Part shown: positions 36,501-51,500 of the stretch, in pieces
How positions within the stretch are numbered: position 1 is the stretch's first letter
Layout: every line of letters begins with the position of its first letter
DNA from: Paragonimus westermani
Taxonomy: Eukaryota; Platyhelminthes; Trematoda; Plagiorchiida; Troglotrematidae
Assembly (NCBI GenBank): GCA_008508345.1
Contig: QNGE01000134.1
Span: forward strand, 124,350-188,349
Direction of reading: 5' to 3'
DNA: 64,000 nt
Notes under the pieces: model-generated
What the model was told of the DNA's origin: nothing
The model's database searches: none
Seen by the model: the letters and a program-made list of their open reading frames with translations, nothing else
Made by a program: the position numbers and the translations under genes

Positions 36501-39500
36501 GTGCAAGAATAGCCGGTGTCTACATCTACTGGTGCTTTTGTGGACTTCGTAGATGGCTTGAAGATTGGTTTACTGGAATCGTAAACTCTTTGTGTTGAGG
36601 ACGATCTGTGAAGCCTTGCATCCGCCCCCTGTGATTCCTCCACCACTTGTCCTAATTCCGCGAACACGCTCGACCAGTTGGCGGCGGATATTCCGGAACC
36701 TAGCCTTCTTCGGTCCGTTGGCCGGGTCCATTGTGGGTGTGGAGATAGCCACTCTGTTTTCATCAAACCAGTCCAAGCGTTTCTTGCGCTCCACACCGAT
36801 CCTCTCAGTGGCTTCCGCCGTAATCTGTTTCTTGAGTTATTGCCACATACCCTCGGGGGTAGTGGATACAGGAGCGTTTTGCAGACGGGCAACGACTGCA
36901 CGTTGGAAGGCAGTCTTCGTCTCCCAGTTCTCCAGCCGTCTGATATCCAACGTCTGCAGTTGTCCAAAAGATCTACAATAAACAGGCTTACGTACATGAA
37001 TAAACAATTCGGTCCTGACCAGCCTATGATCCGTGCTACATTCAGCGCCGCGCATCACCCGCGTGATGCGCACTTCACGAATGTCGCGCTGCCGCACAAT
37101 CACGTAGTCAAGCAGATGGTGATGACCGCTTCGTGGATGAGTCCACGTCGTGATGTCGCTCGCATCCAGTTTCAATCGGGTGTTCGTGATAGCCAGCTTG
37201 TGAGTAGCACATAGGTGCAGCAGACGATCACCGTTCTCGTTGACTGAACCAATGCCTAAGTTCTGAGGACTTTCGGCCAAGCTAACGAGTCGCGCCCAAC
37301 TCGAGCGTTCAAGTCGCCCAGAACAAACAATCGGTCACTCACCGGCGCCAACCGGATTTTGGCGGACAGCTTATCATAGAACTGGTCCTTTTTATCATCA
37401 TTGGACCATAAACACTAATAAATGTAGCACACTTACCTCGACCGAGTCGCAGGCGCATCGACAGCATTCGGGGGCTGATGCCATGCGGTTCGCCTATCAT
37501 CGAAGCATTGATGCGATCAGCGACTGCAAAACAGACATCATGCTCCCGAACACTGCCCTCCGGGTAACCTATCCAGTAGAATGTCTACCCAGCACCTGCT
37601 TCCCGCAACTTACCTTGGTCTGCAAGCCTTGTCTCACTCAAGGCTGCTACGTCGATTCCATATCGGCGCAGTTCCATCACGATCAGGGCGGTTCGTCGTT
37701 CTGTGGCGCTGCATGGATCCAGCAGCGTGCGCACATTCCAAGTCTGAATCGTAAGCGTCTTGCGTCGCCGGGCCTGTCTCAAGTTGGTCTTCGGGTCCCT
37801 GAAAACTGATTGAGCATTATCTGCTCGGGGGTTCGTAGTCGAGGGGAAGTATGAGGGTGAGTGTCTGGCAGTAGCATGTTTTCACCTATCCACCTTGCTA
37901 TGTGCATCAGACAGGGCGACCCGGTTTTTCCTGCGCGACGGCCGATGCAGTACGGTATTTGCTTTATTTTCTAATATCATTGTTTGTATGGGCTTTGGAT
38001 ATTGCCAGGACGCCCAAACATGTGCAGGATGCTACTCATACACACACCTGCATCCCTTACACTGAGTCAACCGGTGTCATCGCAATACTCCATTTCGTGC
38101 AGCCCAATATCAGAAACAGACTTCACATAACCATTCTCTCTGTGCATTTTTGCTTAGCTAGTCTGCCGAAGGCGTATATAATATGCTAACCAAAGTGACT
38201 GCTTGGGTTACTGGGAAAGGAACACGCTTTACAACTTCAGATTGTGAAATGTTTCCTCGAGACCGAGAAGTTTCAACCCCCACCTTCCTTATCGATGTGT
38301 TGTACATGAGTATCGTTATCAAGCCTGTGTGGGTGTTAACGAAACTCGCGGAAGTGCATGTTGCCTCTACTAATCTTTGTCGTCTGTGGCGTCATGGAAG
38401 ATGTCACTGGTTAGAGGGTGTGTAACAGGTGCGACAGTCGCCATGCTCCGATTCGGAAGCGTAACCTGTTAGCAACGAGGATGTTACCAGATTGACTGTG
38501 CTTGACCAGAGTTTTCACCGAGTAGCCCATATCAAGTAGAGTGATCGTGTAAGCAGTGTGGCCGCCCGTCAATTTCGTTTCTCCGGAATCCACGGTTCAG
38601 ATTATGGGAACGCTTCTGGTTGAGTCACGCGCTTCGTATGCTTGTTGAGAGCGTGCCACGCTAGGCTTTGTTTAACGAAACCATGAAGCTGTCGGGCAAC
38701 GACGTGATCTCAATGTTCAAAGTCCGTGACTTCTCGCTTCACCACTGTCTGTAGGTGTTACTTGCTCGGTTGTGGAATTCGTGGTTTTTCATCGCCCTAG
38801 TTAAAATTCTATCCGATATAACAACGAGCCTACATCCACAGCAATGATTCTTTTCAATCCTTTCTATTTATTTTCAAGTTGACTCTCGCATTTGATCGCA
38901 GCCTTCAGTAGTGCATATCCTTATCACGGCCGGGATTTGAACTCCGGCTATTCCAATCATAAGGCAACCGTGTTGACCACTGCGTCATTGACCTCATATT
39001 AGGCACGACCGAATTATCAAATCTGAACGCACAACCACTCTCGCTTGTGAGCAATGATCAGGTTGTCCAATGGTCTCGAGAGGAGACAGTAACTGTCCTG
39101 TTAATGCCCATCGTTAACCCCGCGATTAGGACTTCCGAGACAGGTCGAGATCACTGATCTCATTAAACCTGCGTGCCTAATGTGAGGTCAATGACGCAGT
39201 AGTCAACACGGTTGCCTTATGATTGGAATGTCCGGAGTTCAAATCCTGGCCGTGACAAGGATATGCACCACTGACAAGCTCTCATGAGAGCGAAACTCGA
39301 GTCTAGTGCTTGTTTTCGTAAGAGGCTGGCTGGAAAGTATATCTGAATGCTAAGGCTGCGATCAAATGTGAGTGATGGTCAGCTTGGAAATAAACCAATC
39401 CCAGACCACTCATCAGTAATCTTTCTACTTATTGTTTATCCGTGCTCATCTTTGATAGAATACTTTTTCTTCTAAATGATTCATGGCCACCGTTGTTGTA

Positions 39501-42500
39501 AGCGACGGCTGGAGCTACATCTGGTCGATTTCATGGTCATTTCTATACGAAATCAGGAACCCCTGGAGCAAGCTTTTTAGATAGTATCCTAGGGGTCACC
39601 GTGAGTTCGTTAATTAGCCTGAGTATGTTGTACACCAGCCGCACAAACATTCAACACATTTTAAAATCAGTAATGTAACTTAAGTGACAATGTTTTTTTG
39701 TGTGGAAGGCTCTTATTTTTTCTGTCTTGTCAACATCTGGAACGCAGTTCTTAATTATCTGTGGAGTGGATCGTTTGTCGTGTTTTGTTTTGTAGTCCAC
39801 GCTGAATGCGGGTTGTCGTTTTTTAGGCGAACCAAGACCTTTCAGCTTCCGTTTTGTTTATCTGCCTTCGACAACACTTGCCTTGACCGGGATGGCGAAT
39901 GGGTCGCACCCCGAGTCAGATGAATGGTCACTGCCTACATGCTAGCACCGCCTGCACACGTACACACATGCACAAGCATAGACGGAAAAAATAAGCACAC
40001 ACTCGACCGCAACTACACAGGTCGCTTTGCCACACCTTGACTCGCTCGTTCGACCCATCATCGACCCGGCGCACAACCCGCGTTGTTTGCGTAAGCGCGC
40101 GGTCGATGCCGTACAACATATCCTCTCTCTCTGTGTCGTTTTATTTTTCGTTGCTGCGTGCTAGGTTTTGTCGTACTCTTCATATTGCTCCTCTACTGTA
40201 CACAGGGTCACACGTCTTCTTGACACGTTTCTTGGGCTTCCTACGATAACCCTCTACAGACATAGGTAGTACAGATTGTGCCGACCTAATTTCCTGATTG
40301 ACGCGTCGATTGTCAATTTGTTACTCGCTTGCACAAGGTCACTGGTGGCTAATATCCACAAACCGGTGGGTATCCGGACTTATCGATCGCTGTGCATACG
40401 ATCAATAGCCGACTAATCGCAAGCGTTGGATCGTAACACGGCTGCCAACCCTAACATTTCACTTTGTTTGTCTGTTTGTCAACAGCTGGCAGAATTTATC
40501 AGTTAAAATAGTTGTAACTCCTCGGTAATTTGAACAAACTTAAAGTAAGAACACTAGTACTGACTCGTCAGTACCAAATAGTCAATAACACGAAGAACTT
40601 TCTGTTCAACATCTGCAGTATTTGGGGATATGAACAAAAGAACGAACTACCAACAACCTCTTTTGAGACCGAAACCTGAGTTTACTACTTCTTTTCGAAA
40701 GAGGCTGGCTGGAAAGTCTCTGAATTTGTAAACTTTGATCAACTGCGAGTGATGTTCAACTTGAAAGAAATGAATGACACTCGCTGCGAATTAGATCCAC
40801 GGCAACCCGTGTGTCCGGTTGAGAACCCGCAACTCGCCGATATTATAAGTCCGTCCCAGCGAAGAGACAATTCGCTGGGTTGTTTGCAGTGTCGCGATAC
40901 CCCCTTTACGGACCTCATCGTTCTTACTGCTTTCAGGTTTCAGTTCGTCGTGATGCTGAACAAGGCTTTGAAACACCAATTACTCCCTATAGTCGTCCTG
41001 AGCATTTTGAGCTCCTCCTCAACGCGTTCGGATTTGTAGATGTGACATGCTCTGATGAACAATATTCCCACCACATCCCGCTTATATGTCACCGGATTGA
41101 AACTGATGAAATGCGTATATCGACCAGATCACATTGGTTTCCTATAAATACTGCACTTCATTGATCCGTCAGTCCTTCGTGTGATGGCAGACTTTCATCA
41201 GCTTCTGTTTCGCGCGCCACCATGTGGTTGAGATGGACGTCGCTATGCCGTAGGACAAATTGTTCTAATAGCTCTCTATCTTTGGAAAAGATCAAGGTAC
41301 CGTCTACATAGAGTCCGTAGTATGACAGCTATGAAGTAATATTAGTTGTCCTTCTACCAAGATCATGTAAAAGTTGACGAGAATTGGGTCTAATGGACCA
41401 CATGTCGTTACGCCGTCAACTTTTTTGTATGATGTTTTGGAAACTCAAACTTTTGTACTGAAAGACTCAACAACAGCTCAGCACATTCAGACTCTGCAGG
41501 AGCCAAAGTCGAAAAACGTAATCCTCAAGCTAGGCAAAAGCCTCGGAACAGTAGACATGAATAAGACGAGCAACGTTGGTAGAAGGATAACTAATATTAT
41601 TTCATAGCTGTCATACTACGGACTCTATGTAGACGATACCTTGGCGACGTCCATCTCAACCATATGGTGACGTGCGAAGCAGAAGCTGATGAAAGCCTGC
41701 CATCACACAAAGGACTGACGGATCAATGAAGTGTAGTATGTATAGGAAACCAATGTGATCTGATCGATATACGCATTTCATCAGTTTCAATCCGGTGACA
41801 TATAAGCGGGATGTTGTGTGAATATTGTTCATCAGAGCATGTCACATCTACAAATCCGAACGCGTTGAGGAGGAGCTCGAAATGCAGTAAGAATGATGAG
41901 GTCCTCAAAGGGGGTATCGCGGCACTGCAACAACCCAACGAATTGTCTCTTCGCTGGGACGGACTTATAATACCGGCGAGTTGCGGGTTCTTAATCGGAT
42001 ACACAGGTCACTATTCTGCACGAAGGTGTTCGTGATTTCCCTGTCCGGACTAGCCTGTGGCAATGAAAGAAGCCAAATGACACCTGTCGTTATGTTTTTC
42101 AGGGGAGGAACGTGGGATTCACAACTCGTGATCGGATGTATACACCTGGTACTCGTTAGCTGCCGGAAATATAAGATCAGGAGATTTACACACAACTAGT
42201 ACTCACTATATGGAACATCGCCTGCTCCCAACTTGCTAAACAGTGAAAAAATATTAAAATGATGAACCTGTGGATCGTTGCAATTAAGTTGATTTTTTTT
42301 CCAACGCTTTCATCAATCTTTCATTCACGGTTCTCTCAGCTAGATCGAGACAACTTGTGCATTTTTGGGTGTATCGGTCACAGCGTCTTCTGATGACGTC
42401 AGTAGGACCAACGTCGCTGACAGTTTCCTTGCACACCGCGCGCTTCGATTATTGGCCGCCGGGTTGTCATGGATGGGACTTTCAAGCGCATGTTGTGGTC

Positions 42501-45500
42501 AACCATGCCTCATGTTGTCCGGCTTGGGCCTTTACTTTATTACAGTCTAAACTTAACATTAAAACATGAAAGACTTCATTGCATAGCTTTCTGGTAAGAC
42601 AGCTTCTAGCCCTACTCACATAGGTTTTTTCGAAATCCATTCATCTTTTCTATTAACATGTCTCCGCCAGCGGACATAGCTGACTGCCGACAACTTTCGT
42701 TCGAGTGATATTTGCAGCACAGTGCCCTGGTACCTGGTATTCTGTTCGATCACCAGATGCACAAGGCCTGCTGTTCGCAGGAAAGTGTAACCTGTGAATC
42801 AAACATGTTGTATTGGATCTGCTTTCATCCACATTGAATATTATTCCTTGTACTCACTTTTTAACGTTAAAAATGTGCGCTCACTCGATTTTATCGGTTC
42901 ATGGTTCTCCCCTTGGAAAGTTGTTTCAGAAGACAGACTAAACGGTTCATTGAAAGGTGGCAGTCACTGCTTCGGTTCACATACCTTCAGATGAAACCCA
43001 ACCACCCAGAATGAATGCATTTATGTTTGATCCTTAGGGAATGATACACTGTCTCCTAGGTTGTAATAATCGTTTGGCAACTTCCGTTTGTCATTAACCG
43101 GTCGCTCATCAATCACGTCGTAATGCTGAACGCCGGCTTCTGTCCCATTACTTTCTTTTTCAAGGCACGTTATTTGAGGGTCTTTTTGCAGGCGCATCTT
43201 GGAACTGGAAGTTCATTAACGTTAAACGAACTGCAAATTGTGCGCTATAGTACATTACTGTCGCCCTGGATTTGTTGCATTTTTACGAAAGTTCACCGCC
43301 TGTTGCGATTGCTTCACTAACATGACCTTTGCCGACCATTTCTTATAAATTCGGTGAATATTTCCAGTCGATCCTATGAACTTCACCGTAACTCGACCAT
43401 AACTCTGTTGATTAATCGCGGATTTGGTTAATTTCAAGGAGAACATCATTCAGCTCTCGCATCCGGATGGGCGTTCCAGCTAGGTTCTTTCGAAATGAAT
43501 CACCAGACTCAAGGTAGGTTCTTGTTAAAGCTCGTCAGCAGTGCATATCCTTGCCACTGCCGGCGATTTCCGATTGGAGTCAACAGGACAGTTATTTGGT
43601 CCCCTATTGAGACGATCAGGCAGTTTAATCATTACTTACAAGCAGAAGTGGTCAAGGATGTGGTAATTCGGTCGTGCCTAATGTGCGGTCAGTGGCGTGC
43701 TAGTCAACACGATTGCTTAGTGGAAACGTGGCCAGGGTTCTAGTCCCGGCTGCGAGTGTGGCGAACTCAAACGAAAACGAATATGGAGTCTGATCTTTTC
43801 GAAGGCGACTGGCTGGAAAGTCTGTTTGAGTGCGAGGACTGTGATCGAATGCGAGTGATATTCAACTTGACATCCACCAAGACCGTCAAACCCTTGCTGT
43901 TTACTGAGTAGTAAAGTAGAGGTGGGCTGATAAGTCACGTTTCTTTGTCAATTTACGCGAGTGATGAACGTTTGTAGTTTCTAACCTGAGCGGACGTTCC
44001 CACGCTACAAGATGATAGTGTTCCAGTCCATGCAGCTGCCATTTCGTCATCTGAACGGTGCAGACTATTCCGTTTCGACACCAATAGTGTACCCGTTCTT
44101 AAGACTTTCATGTTAAAATAGCGGTTATTTAAGAGTGCTGACGCCCCCACTTCTACTGATGTTCAAGTCACCCCTTGACTGGTCAGTTGCTTACTTTGGT
44201 CTACTCGATCACCTGGCCTCACTGTATATGTGAGTTCAGGTAACCGTTTTCCTGAACTAGGGAGCTACAGTTGCTTCCCATATCATGTGAACTAGTGACA
44301 GTCGCACAAGGAATCTAGTGAAAGTTGCTAACTGAACGAACGAATTGCACTCCAACGGGACCAGAATAGCAACAACACATTGCTTAATTGGGTTCATAAA
44401 ATCAGCGCTACGCGTGAGGTCAGTGTGCTTTGCGATCAGATTACATATGCAATTTGTGCGGGCATAGTGGTTTAAGCCACCGTTTCCTTTTGGCAGCAAT
44501 CCCGTTGGTGCTTTTAATTGTGGGGTGGGTTTACTGTGTTCTGACTCACACTAGTCACTGATTTCATATTTATTGTTTTGTAATTAGCCTGATGATCAAA
44601 CGCAGAAAACGAGTCTTGTTCGCTACTCTGTCGTTCTCATTACTGTGTTCTCTATGTCGATTGGTTCTCAACGAGCCAGAATGCTTTCAGTGTGTCAGAA
44701 CATGTTGCGTTCTGCATTGACTTCTACACAGCTCATCAGAGCAGAAAAGATATTTCGCGATGTTAATACTGTTTACTAATATTAGTCTCAAACGTAAAAC
44801 ATGCCAGTTATATACATCATACAGATAACGACAAACAGGGACTAGGCACGCCTGCAAGCATATCAGTTATGTAGTCACCAGCATGGCAACCCGATAGGTT
44901 GCCTCAACCACTTTTGTGCACATAACGTCCACTGGTAAATTCGGATGAACATCGCTTCGCAGAACGCCAATAACTTTGGGTTTCGATCATACAACGGTAT
45001 CTTGATTGAGTTTAATGGATCAACTTGGTGACCTATGGCCATGAGGTGTTTAGCAGTCGATGATGTTGGATTTCGAACAGTCTCTTCACCAAGGTGAGGC
45101 TGGTGCGTCACCAGTTGTTTCAACCGTTTCTTGATCTGTTCGACGACTCGCTGTAATGGTTGTCGATCTGCCTACGTAAACTTCACTGCAACTGCAAGTG
45201 AACTGGTACACAACACGGGAGACAGAAGTGTGTTAAAAACTATTTTCGCGATTGCAGAGAACTCTTCATCTGTTGGTTTGAACTAGGCGCAATTGTGCAG
45301 GCGCATACGTTCAAACCAAAGCAGATTTTAGTTTGTATTTTATATTGTAGGCTAGATTGTCACTTGGAATGGCAAGAATAGAAATAAAAACCCTTTTCTG
45401 AGCCATAATTATGGGCTCAGTACACTTATTCGCCGTAATATGTGCCCCAATGAGTTTCTTGGGGGCAGCCATTTGCTAGTAGGGTTTATCTCAGTATCTC

Positions 45501-48500
45501 CTGTTCTGCCTGCAGTTTGTTAGGGGTACAAATACACCGGGTTCTATGAAACAGTGTTGTGATCAAACTTCGTTTGTATGGAATCTGATCATAGATAGAA
45601 AACTGGATTGATCACCCCATGTTACTCTGTGGTGAACTAAACTCCGTAACGTGCCATTCGCACGTCTAGTCATAAATGCATCCAAAAAAGTAAACCCCAT
45701 GATCAAGATCTCTCACTTAGCTGAAGTTACTGACTTCATTGAAGTGTGTAAAATAACTTGAATCCCCGTTCGTTCAATGAATTCAGTGATTTAAAGGAAA
45801 TTCGATCTTTCAAAATTGTATACAGTTGTTCGATTCAGATGCGACCGTGTTATCTGCAATGAAGCTTTTCCTCTTCCTCCGTTTATTGGCTTGGTTTTTG
45901 TTATTTTATTCTCGTTTCTCTCGTCCACCAAATTTTCGCTTTGTCCTATCTAATTTTTTGGGGGCAGTGTTTACGAGCACTGCATCGAGCGATCATGATG
46001 ACATTTGATTGCCATACAACTGTGAGAAGCGGATTTAGTTTTAGGATTAAAGAAGGTGAAGGTATAAAATTGAATTCCTCTACAAACTCAACCGATCTAT
46101 ATTAGGTCACCTGCGACCTGCAAACAGATAACAGATTTTCAAGCACCGATTAGGGGTTTTTCGTTCGACAACTCTAAATCGCGTCCAACAACACATTCAG
46201 TTCTCACTGCTTACGACGGTTCATTGGCAAACTTACATGCAAATCCATTTCATGTGATAAGAAGTACTTCTGGTGATCTCCTCAAGCTTATTGGTGAACT
46301 GCAGTACGATGCATACTTGAACGATACGTATGCCCAAGGCATATGCTGTTTATCGGTCACAAGTCTGCACCTCATGGAGTTAGATTAGGTAGAGAAAGTG
46401 GAATTGCTACACAAAGTATACAGCTTACCGCCTCTAGTTCTCACGGATAACGTCATAGCAGCATATCCTCAAAAGAGCTGTCACTGCAACGCAGTTTGTA
46501 TATTGCAGTTTTCGGCTGGGCAAAATAAGCCAGAGATATACTGCATTTAAGAGAGCCAAACACCTGATCAGGTTACCATTGTAGCCGTGACTCTATCCAA
46601 AACGACCGTGGTGGTGCCCTTATGTTGACTTTGCCAGTCCCGTCAACGGAGCCAGCTTTTATTGCACACCGAACTTCTTTGTATTGAAGGACGGACAACC
46701 TTCAACACCGTTGCCATTTCGACTTCTTACAAGCATTGACCTTTAATGTTGACACAATTTGGTCCCACCCATTTTCTTCACTCTTGCTCCGGATCAATCA
46801 AATCCGTTCTCCACCATGCAATCTGGAACCCATTATTCATGCATTCAAGTAAATATCGTTCAAGGTAAGGATCAAGGGGACAGCAGACGAAGTCGCTCGA
46901 GAGTCTCTTTGCAGCTTGCTCACTACTGTAAACTGGAATGTTAACAGCGGCTTACCCCAACAGAAAACCTTATACGGCGGAACCCACGGAGCGTTTCTGA
47001 CTTGCCCCGATCGAACTCACCTGTCTGAACCGTTCGCAACCCTTCGGTGGGCGCACTTCAATCAGTGCCACAACGTTATGTAATGAATTTAAGACTAGCA
47101 ACCATATATATCATTTGAACATCACTCACAGCCGATCATAGCTTATCCCTTCATACAGGCTTTTCAGTCAGTCACCTTTGAAAGGAATCACGAGACTCGA
47201 GTTTCGCTCCTAAAGTGCCAACCAAAATCGATCACAACACTCCTGAGGAAGGCCACCCGAGGTGATTGAAACGTAGAGTTACAACTTACTTCTAACGTTG
47301 TGTTATTCTCAATCGGTTTATCGTCAACCAAAATCCCCTACCGTTTGTCCGTAAGCCTTCTATTCCTGACCATACACATGGTAATTCAGTCGAGACTATT
47401 AGTGCTGTTAACAAACGTCTATCCAGCATTATGTTTAAATGATTGTTGATCTTCCCATGACTGTCCGGGACACAAACGAGACCCGGCATCGAACAGGTTC
47501 ATTTAATGAAGTCTTCAGCGACACATCGTAAGTTCGATGGGACATTCAGTTAAACATCTGGACATACTGATTACCAGAGGGTGCATCAGCGACACCCAAT
47601 ACCAACTAGCAGCATCTATAGATTTGTAGGATGCGTACATCTGTCAGGCCCCTTTAGATTAGTCAGAATCTAGCCTCTTACTTATGTTCAGTCATACCTT
47701 TAGATCGTACCCTTCGAATTTTCGCTCGAAATTACGTTGTGGTCTTTTTCATGGTAGTGTGCCATAACGGAGGCACCTGAAAAATGATTATTGCGCAAGC
47801 ATTCACAAGAGCTCTGTTACTATTAGACATTATAACCTCTTTGCGGCTTTCACTCTCCTACTGCTCCACTTGCATTTCACAGTCCATTCAACTAAGCATT
47901 CATCTCACTGGACTTGTTTGGTCGCAGTACCCTCAGATGTATCCGACTATAGACTTGATGGCTCATGAGAATCTCGTCCCAGTGTGCTTCTGCGATCTAC
48001 TTTTCCCATCTTCATTTCCGTCTACCGAGACGTCAGTTGACCACCTCACTTCAGCACACTGAGTACACGACTAAGACTGCATGGCCTGGTAACCGGCGGA
48101 TTGGTCTTCTTAGTGCATGACCTAACCATTTGTCTGTACACTTTGCGGGTTTAGCTGAGTGAACCTACTCAACCCTCGCAGCTCCGAATCTGTCATCTTG
48201 CTTTCTGATTTTTGGTCCGTTCATGCCATCCACTGCATACTACTGAACATAGACATTGGTGTTCAAATACCTTAGTTCACCTGTTATCCTTAATCCTCTT
48301 CGATCGCGTTTTGAAGCTGTGTAGTGCAGTTGCTTTGATTGTACATTCCTCGAATGAGACCTTTTTGATGCCAAAGATACTTTGTTTTGTAGATAACCGT
48401 TGTGAACTTAGAAATACGTGGCTTTATTTTACTTCCCATATCGAATTGTGTCAATGGAACAGTTCACAGCTAGAGCAGCAACCTGGGTGTGAAGCGAACG

Positions 48501-51500
48501 TCAATAATCCTTCTCAACATGTCACCCTATTTTGTGCATGACCAAGTGTTAATCGTTTACCTGTTGTTTTCGAACTTCTCAGATATGTGGTAGATCCCCG
48601 TACTGGTGCTTCGCCTCTCCACGTTGCCGCCTGTAAAGACTACACGGACGTTCTGGAGGTGTTGCTAAAAACCCCGGGGTTGGACCTAGATTGTCAGGAC
48701 CACGATGGATGGACCGCGTTGCATGCTGCCGCCCACTGGAATCACGAACAGTCGGTTCGATTATTGGTTGATGCTGGGGCCAGCTTCGATGTGTACACCT
48801 TCGCGGTGAGCTTTGCGTGATGTTCTACCGTAGACACCAGCTACACGTTTAATAAATGCACGATCTTTCCGTTCCTCGTCGTCCGATTTCTACTATATCA
48901 ATCAGGTTACTACTGAATCCTCCAGTTATCTGTTTGCGAACAGTTTTTTTGTAGTCCGTTTCAAATTCCGATCGAAGTTAAACGCCATCATAAACATTCG
49001 TTTACTCAATTACACTACAACCCGCTATCCGTTTCACTTACTTGGGAGTCATGTCATCGTGACCTCTTATCTCCTGATCGGCTCACGTGATATCTTGGCC
49101 GGACATTTCAACGATAGTATCGCCTTCAAGCTATGACAGATAAGATGTTATTTTTCAAATGGGTCAGTTCATCTTTGATGCTACCTGCCATACACATCCG
49201 GTTGTTTTAAAATTAACTGCATAGGTACTATGTGGGAGTATCGGTTCTGAAGCGCTGTTACTATCAGTTTTCGCTTGTCTTGTAGGTTGGGTTGCTGGCT
49301 CTCAGTCGAACTTATCCAAGTCGATTCAAGCAGCGTTTGTAATGTTTTGACCGATTACTGGTGTTGTACTTGGCGGGAGTATCTCCAAACCTTGACCTGT
49401 ATATTAGGGAGGCCCTGATGTTTACTCGTAATCGTGAGCTGGAATAATAAATCCCCCCTGAGGCTACTATTCACACACGCACAGATGGGAGTGTTGCTCG
49501 CTGAAGCTAGTTTGCTTTATATGAGAGTCTCTCTCGGAAGGGCTAGAACAGAACCATTATGTATGTAGGCTCATACACGACGATGTGTGGTCTACTAATA
49601 AGCTATCTTTAACTGCCCACTGGATTCCGAATTATATTCCCGGATTGTATCCAGACTGCCGGCCGTTCAGGCCACTTGAATCAGCGAGCATTATTCGGTC
49701 TAGATTTGTTCCAGGTTATACGGCAGCAAGCACACTGCTAATTGCATCATTTTACCCCCTCCAATTTTGTCGTTTGTGACATTCGCCTATCGCTCCGTGT
49801 CAGTCGATGAGGTTATTCAAACAGGATTGATTTTACGTAATCGACAGATCGTAACTAGTTTACGATTGTCCGTTCTTTTCTGTTGTCATACGCATCAGAT
49901 TGAACAGAACTTCGATGCGATAAATCAACACTCTTTCAGTGGATACCCGCATATTTTTGCTGCATTTGGTCCGTACAACTGCTCACTAGTATCGTGCACT
50001 AGGACCACTTACGATTGTCTCTTAACGTCAACGTTTTTCTCAATATGATCGTGCTCAATTTTCGATCTTTTGTTTACCTGCATCTCATTAACTGTTGCAA
50101 TTAAAATCTATTTCATGGGAATCGATTGAACAGGAGGTGAGCTAGAAATTTCATAAATTATCAACCAACTCGATTTTATTGTATCTCTGCACATGGCTGT
50201 TGTTATTTGTTTGTTGACTGTCAGTTGAGTACGGTTTTGCTGTTCTGCCATATACAGTTTAGAGTAGAAAAAACCAGCACCAGCTATACATCGGAATATC
50301 GGAAATAAAACAGGAACGATCTTTATTTAAAGAAGTCATTAATGAGCATCAGAGAAACTGCTGCAACAAAATTATGAGTTCGTTTCACTGAGTTTTCCTT
50401 CAGACGCAACTGATATGGGATGTTTTTTCACTATTTTTAAAAGAACTCTATACAGCGTTTCGACTTTCTGAGCACCTTCCTCACCTAGTGGAACAACTTG
50501 CAATACAGGCTGGGGTTATTTACCCCGGCATTACCGTATGCAAGTTTAGCAAGTATACTGCAGGGGCTTTCATTTCCGTTTTGATCGAAATTACAGACTA
50601 GCCAGTATAATACATTCCCTCTATCGGACAGAAGAGACAAGTTTCCGACGTGGGACATTTGTATTGGGGGATTCATTTCGTGGCATTGAGAGCCTAACGA
50701 ATGCAGTGATTAGCTGGAACTTTGTTTACCGCTTAGTCTAACCAGCTTATTGACATCCGTGTTTGTGAGCAGATCCAAAGCTTTAAATAATCCCTTAGAA
50801 CGCCCTACCTCCTTCCTTGGATCATACCGATATCGCATTGTCAGTATTACACTTCTGCTCGGCATTCTTTGTTACACTTTTTCACCGTGCTGTTCTGCAA
50901 ATTGTGCTTTCGAGATCCAGATTAGTGATGATATACCGGTGTACTTACGACGTAAGTTCGTTACAAACGCTGCCGGAGAACTGGTTTTATTAGGAGCCCG
51001 TCAGTAGACCTATTGTTTGTCTCGATTGGATAAACTTGATGGTCATTGTTATTCACCTGTAGAGGTGGTCTTCTGTAAAGACTATGAGCAGCACATTTGG
51101 TTCCCCGAAGCCATTTGCCGATTTGTGGTAGACTCAAATTCCCTTGCTTGTGGTTCGAATTATGTTTTTTTTTCAAATTCACTTAAACGTTCTTCTGTTG
51201 CCATTCGGAAACAATCTCACTTGGTCAACTGCCTGCAATAACTGACCACTCACCTACCACGAGAGCTGACTGATAGTGTTTTACCGTCCATTTTTTTTAT
51301 TGTAATATCTATTTTCGCCAAGAGTTGATTTCCAAACCGTAACCGTAACTGATAACTTTTGTACAGTGGATTTTTGGTGGTCAGCGCACGCAAGTAAGGC
51401 ATACTTATGTCGTGGTCACTTTCACAGCTTTTTCGTGTTATTCTCAAACAAATTTAACGCCCTTCAAAATGATTCCAATGTGATCTCAAGTAATGACATC

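Noticed and set aside
36678..37214. 178-codon + strand frame
   Set aside because: It overlaps the endonuclease of the same LINE on the opposite strand and carries no independent motif.
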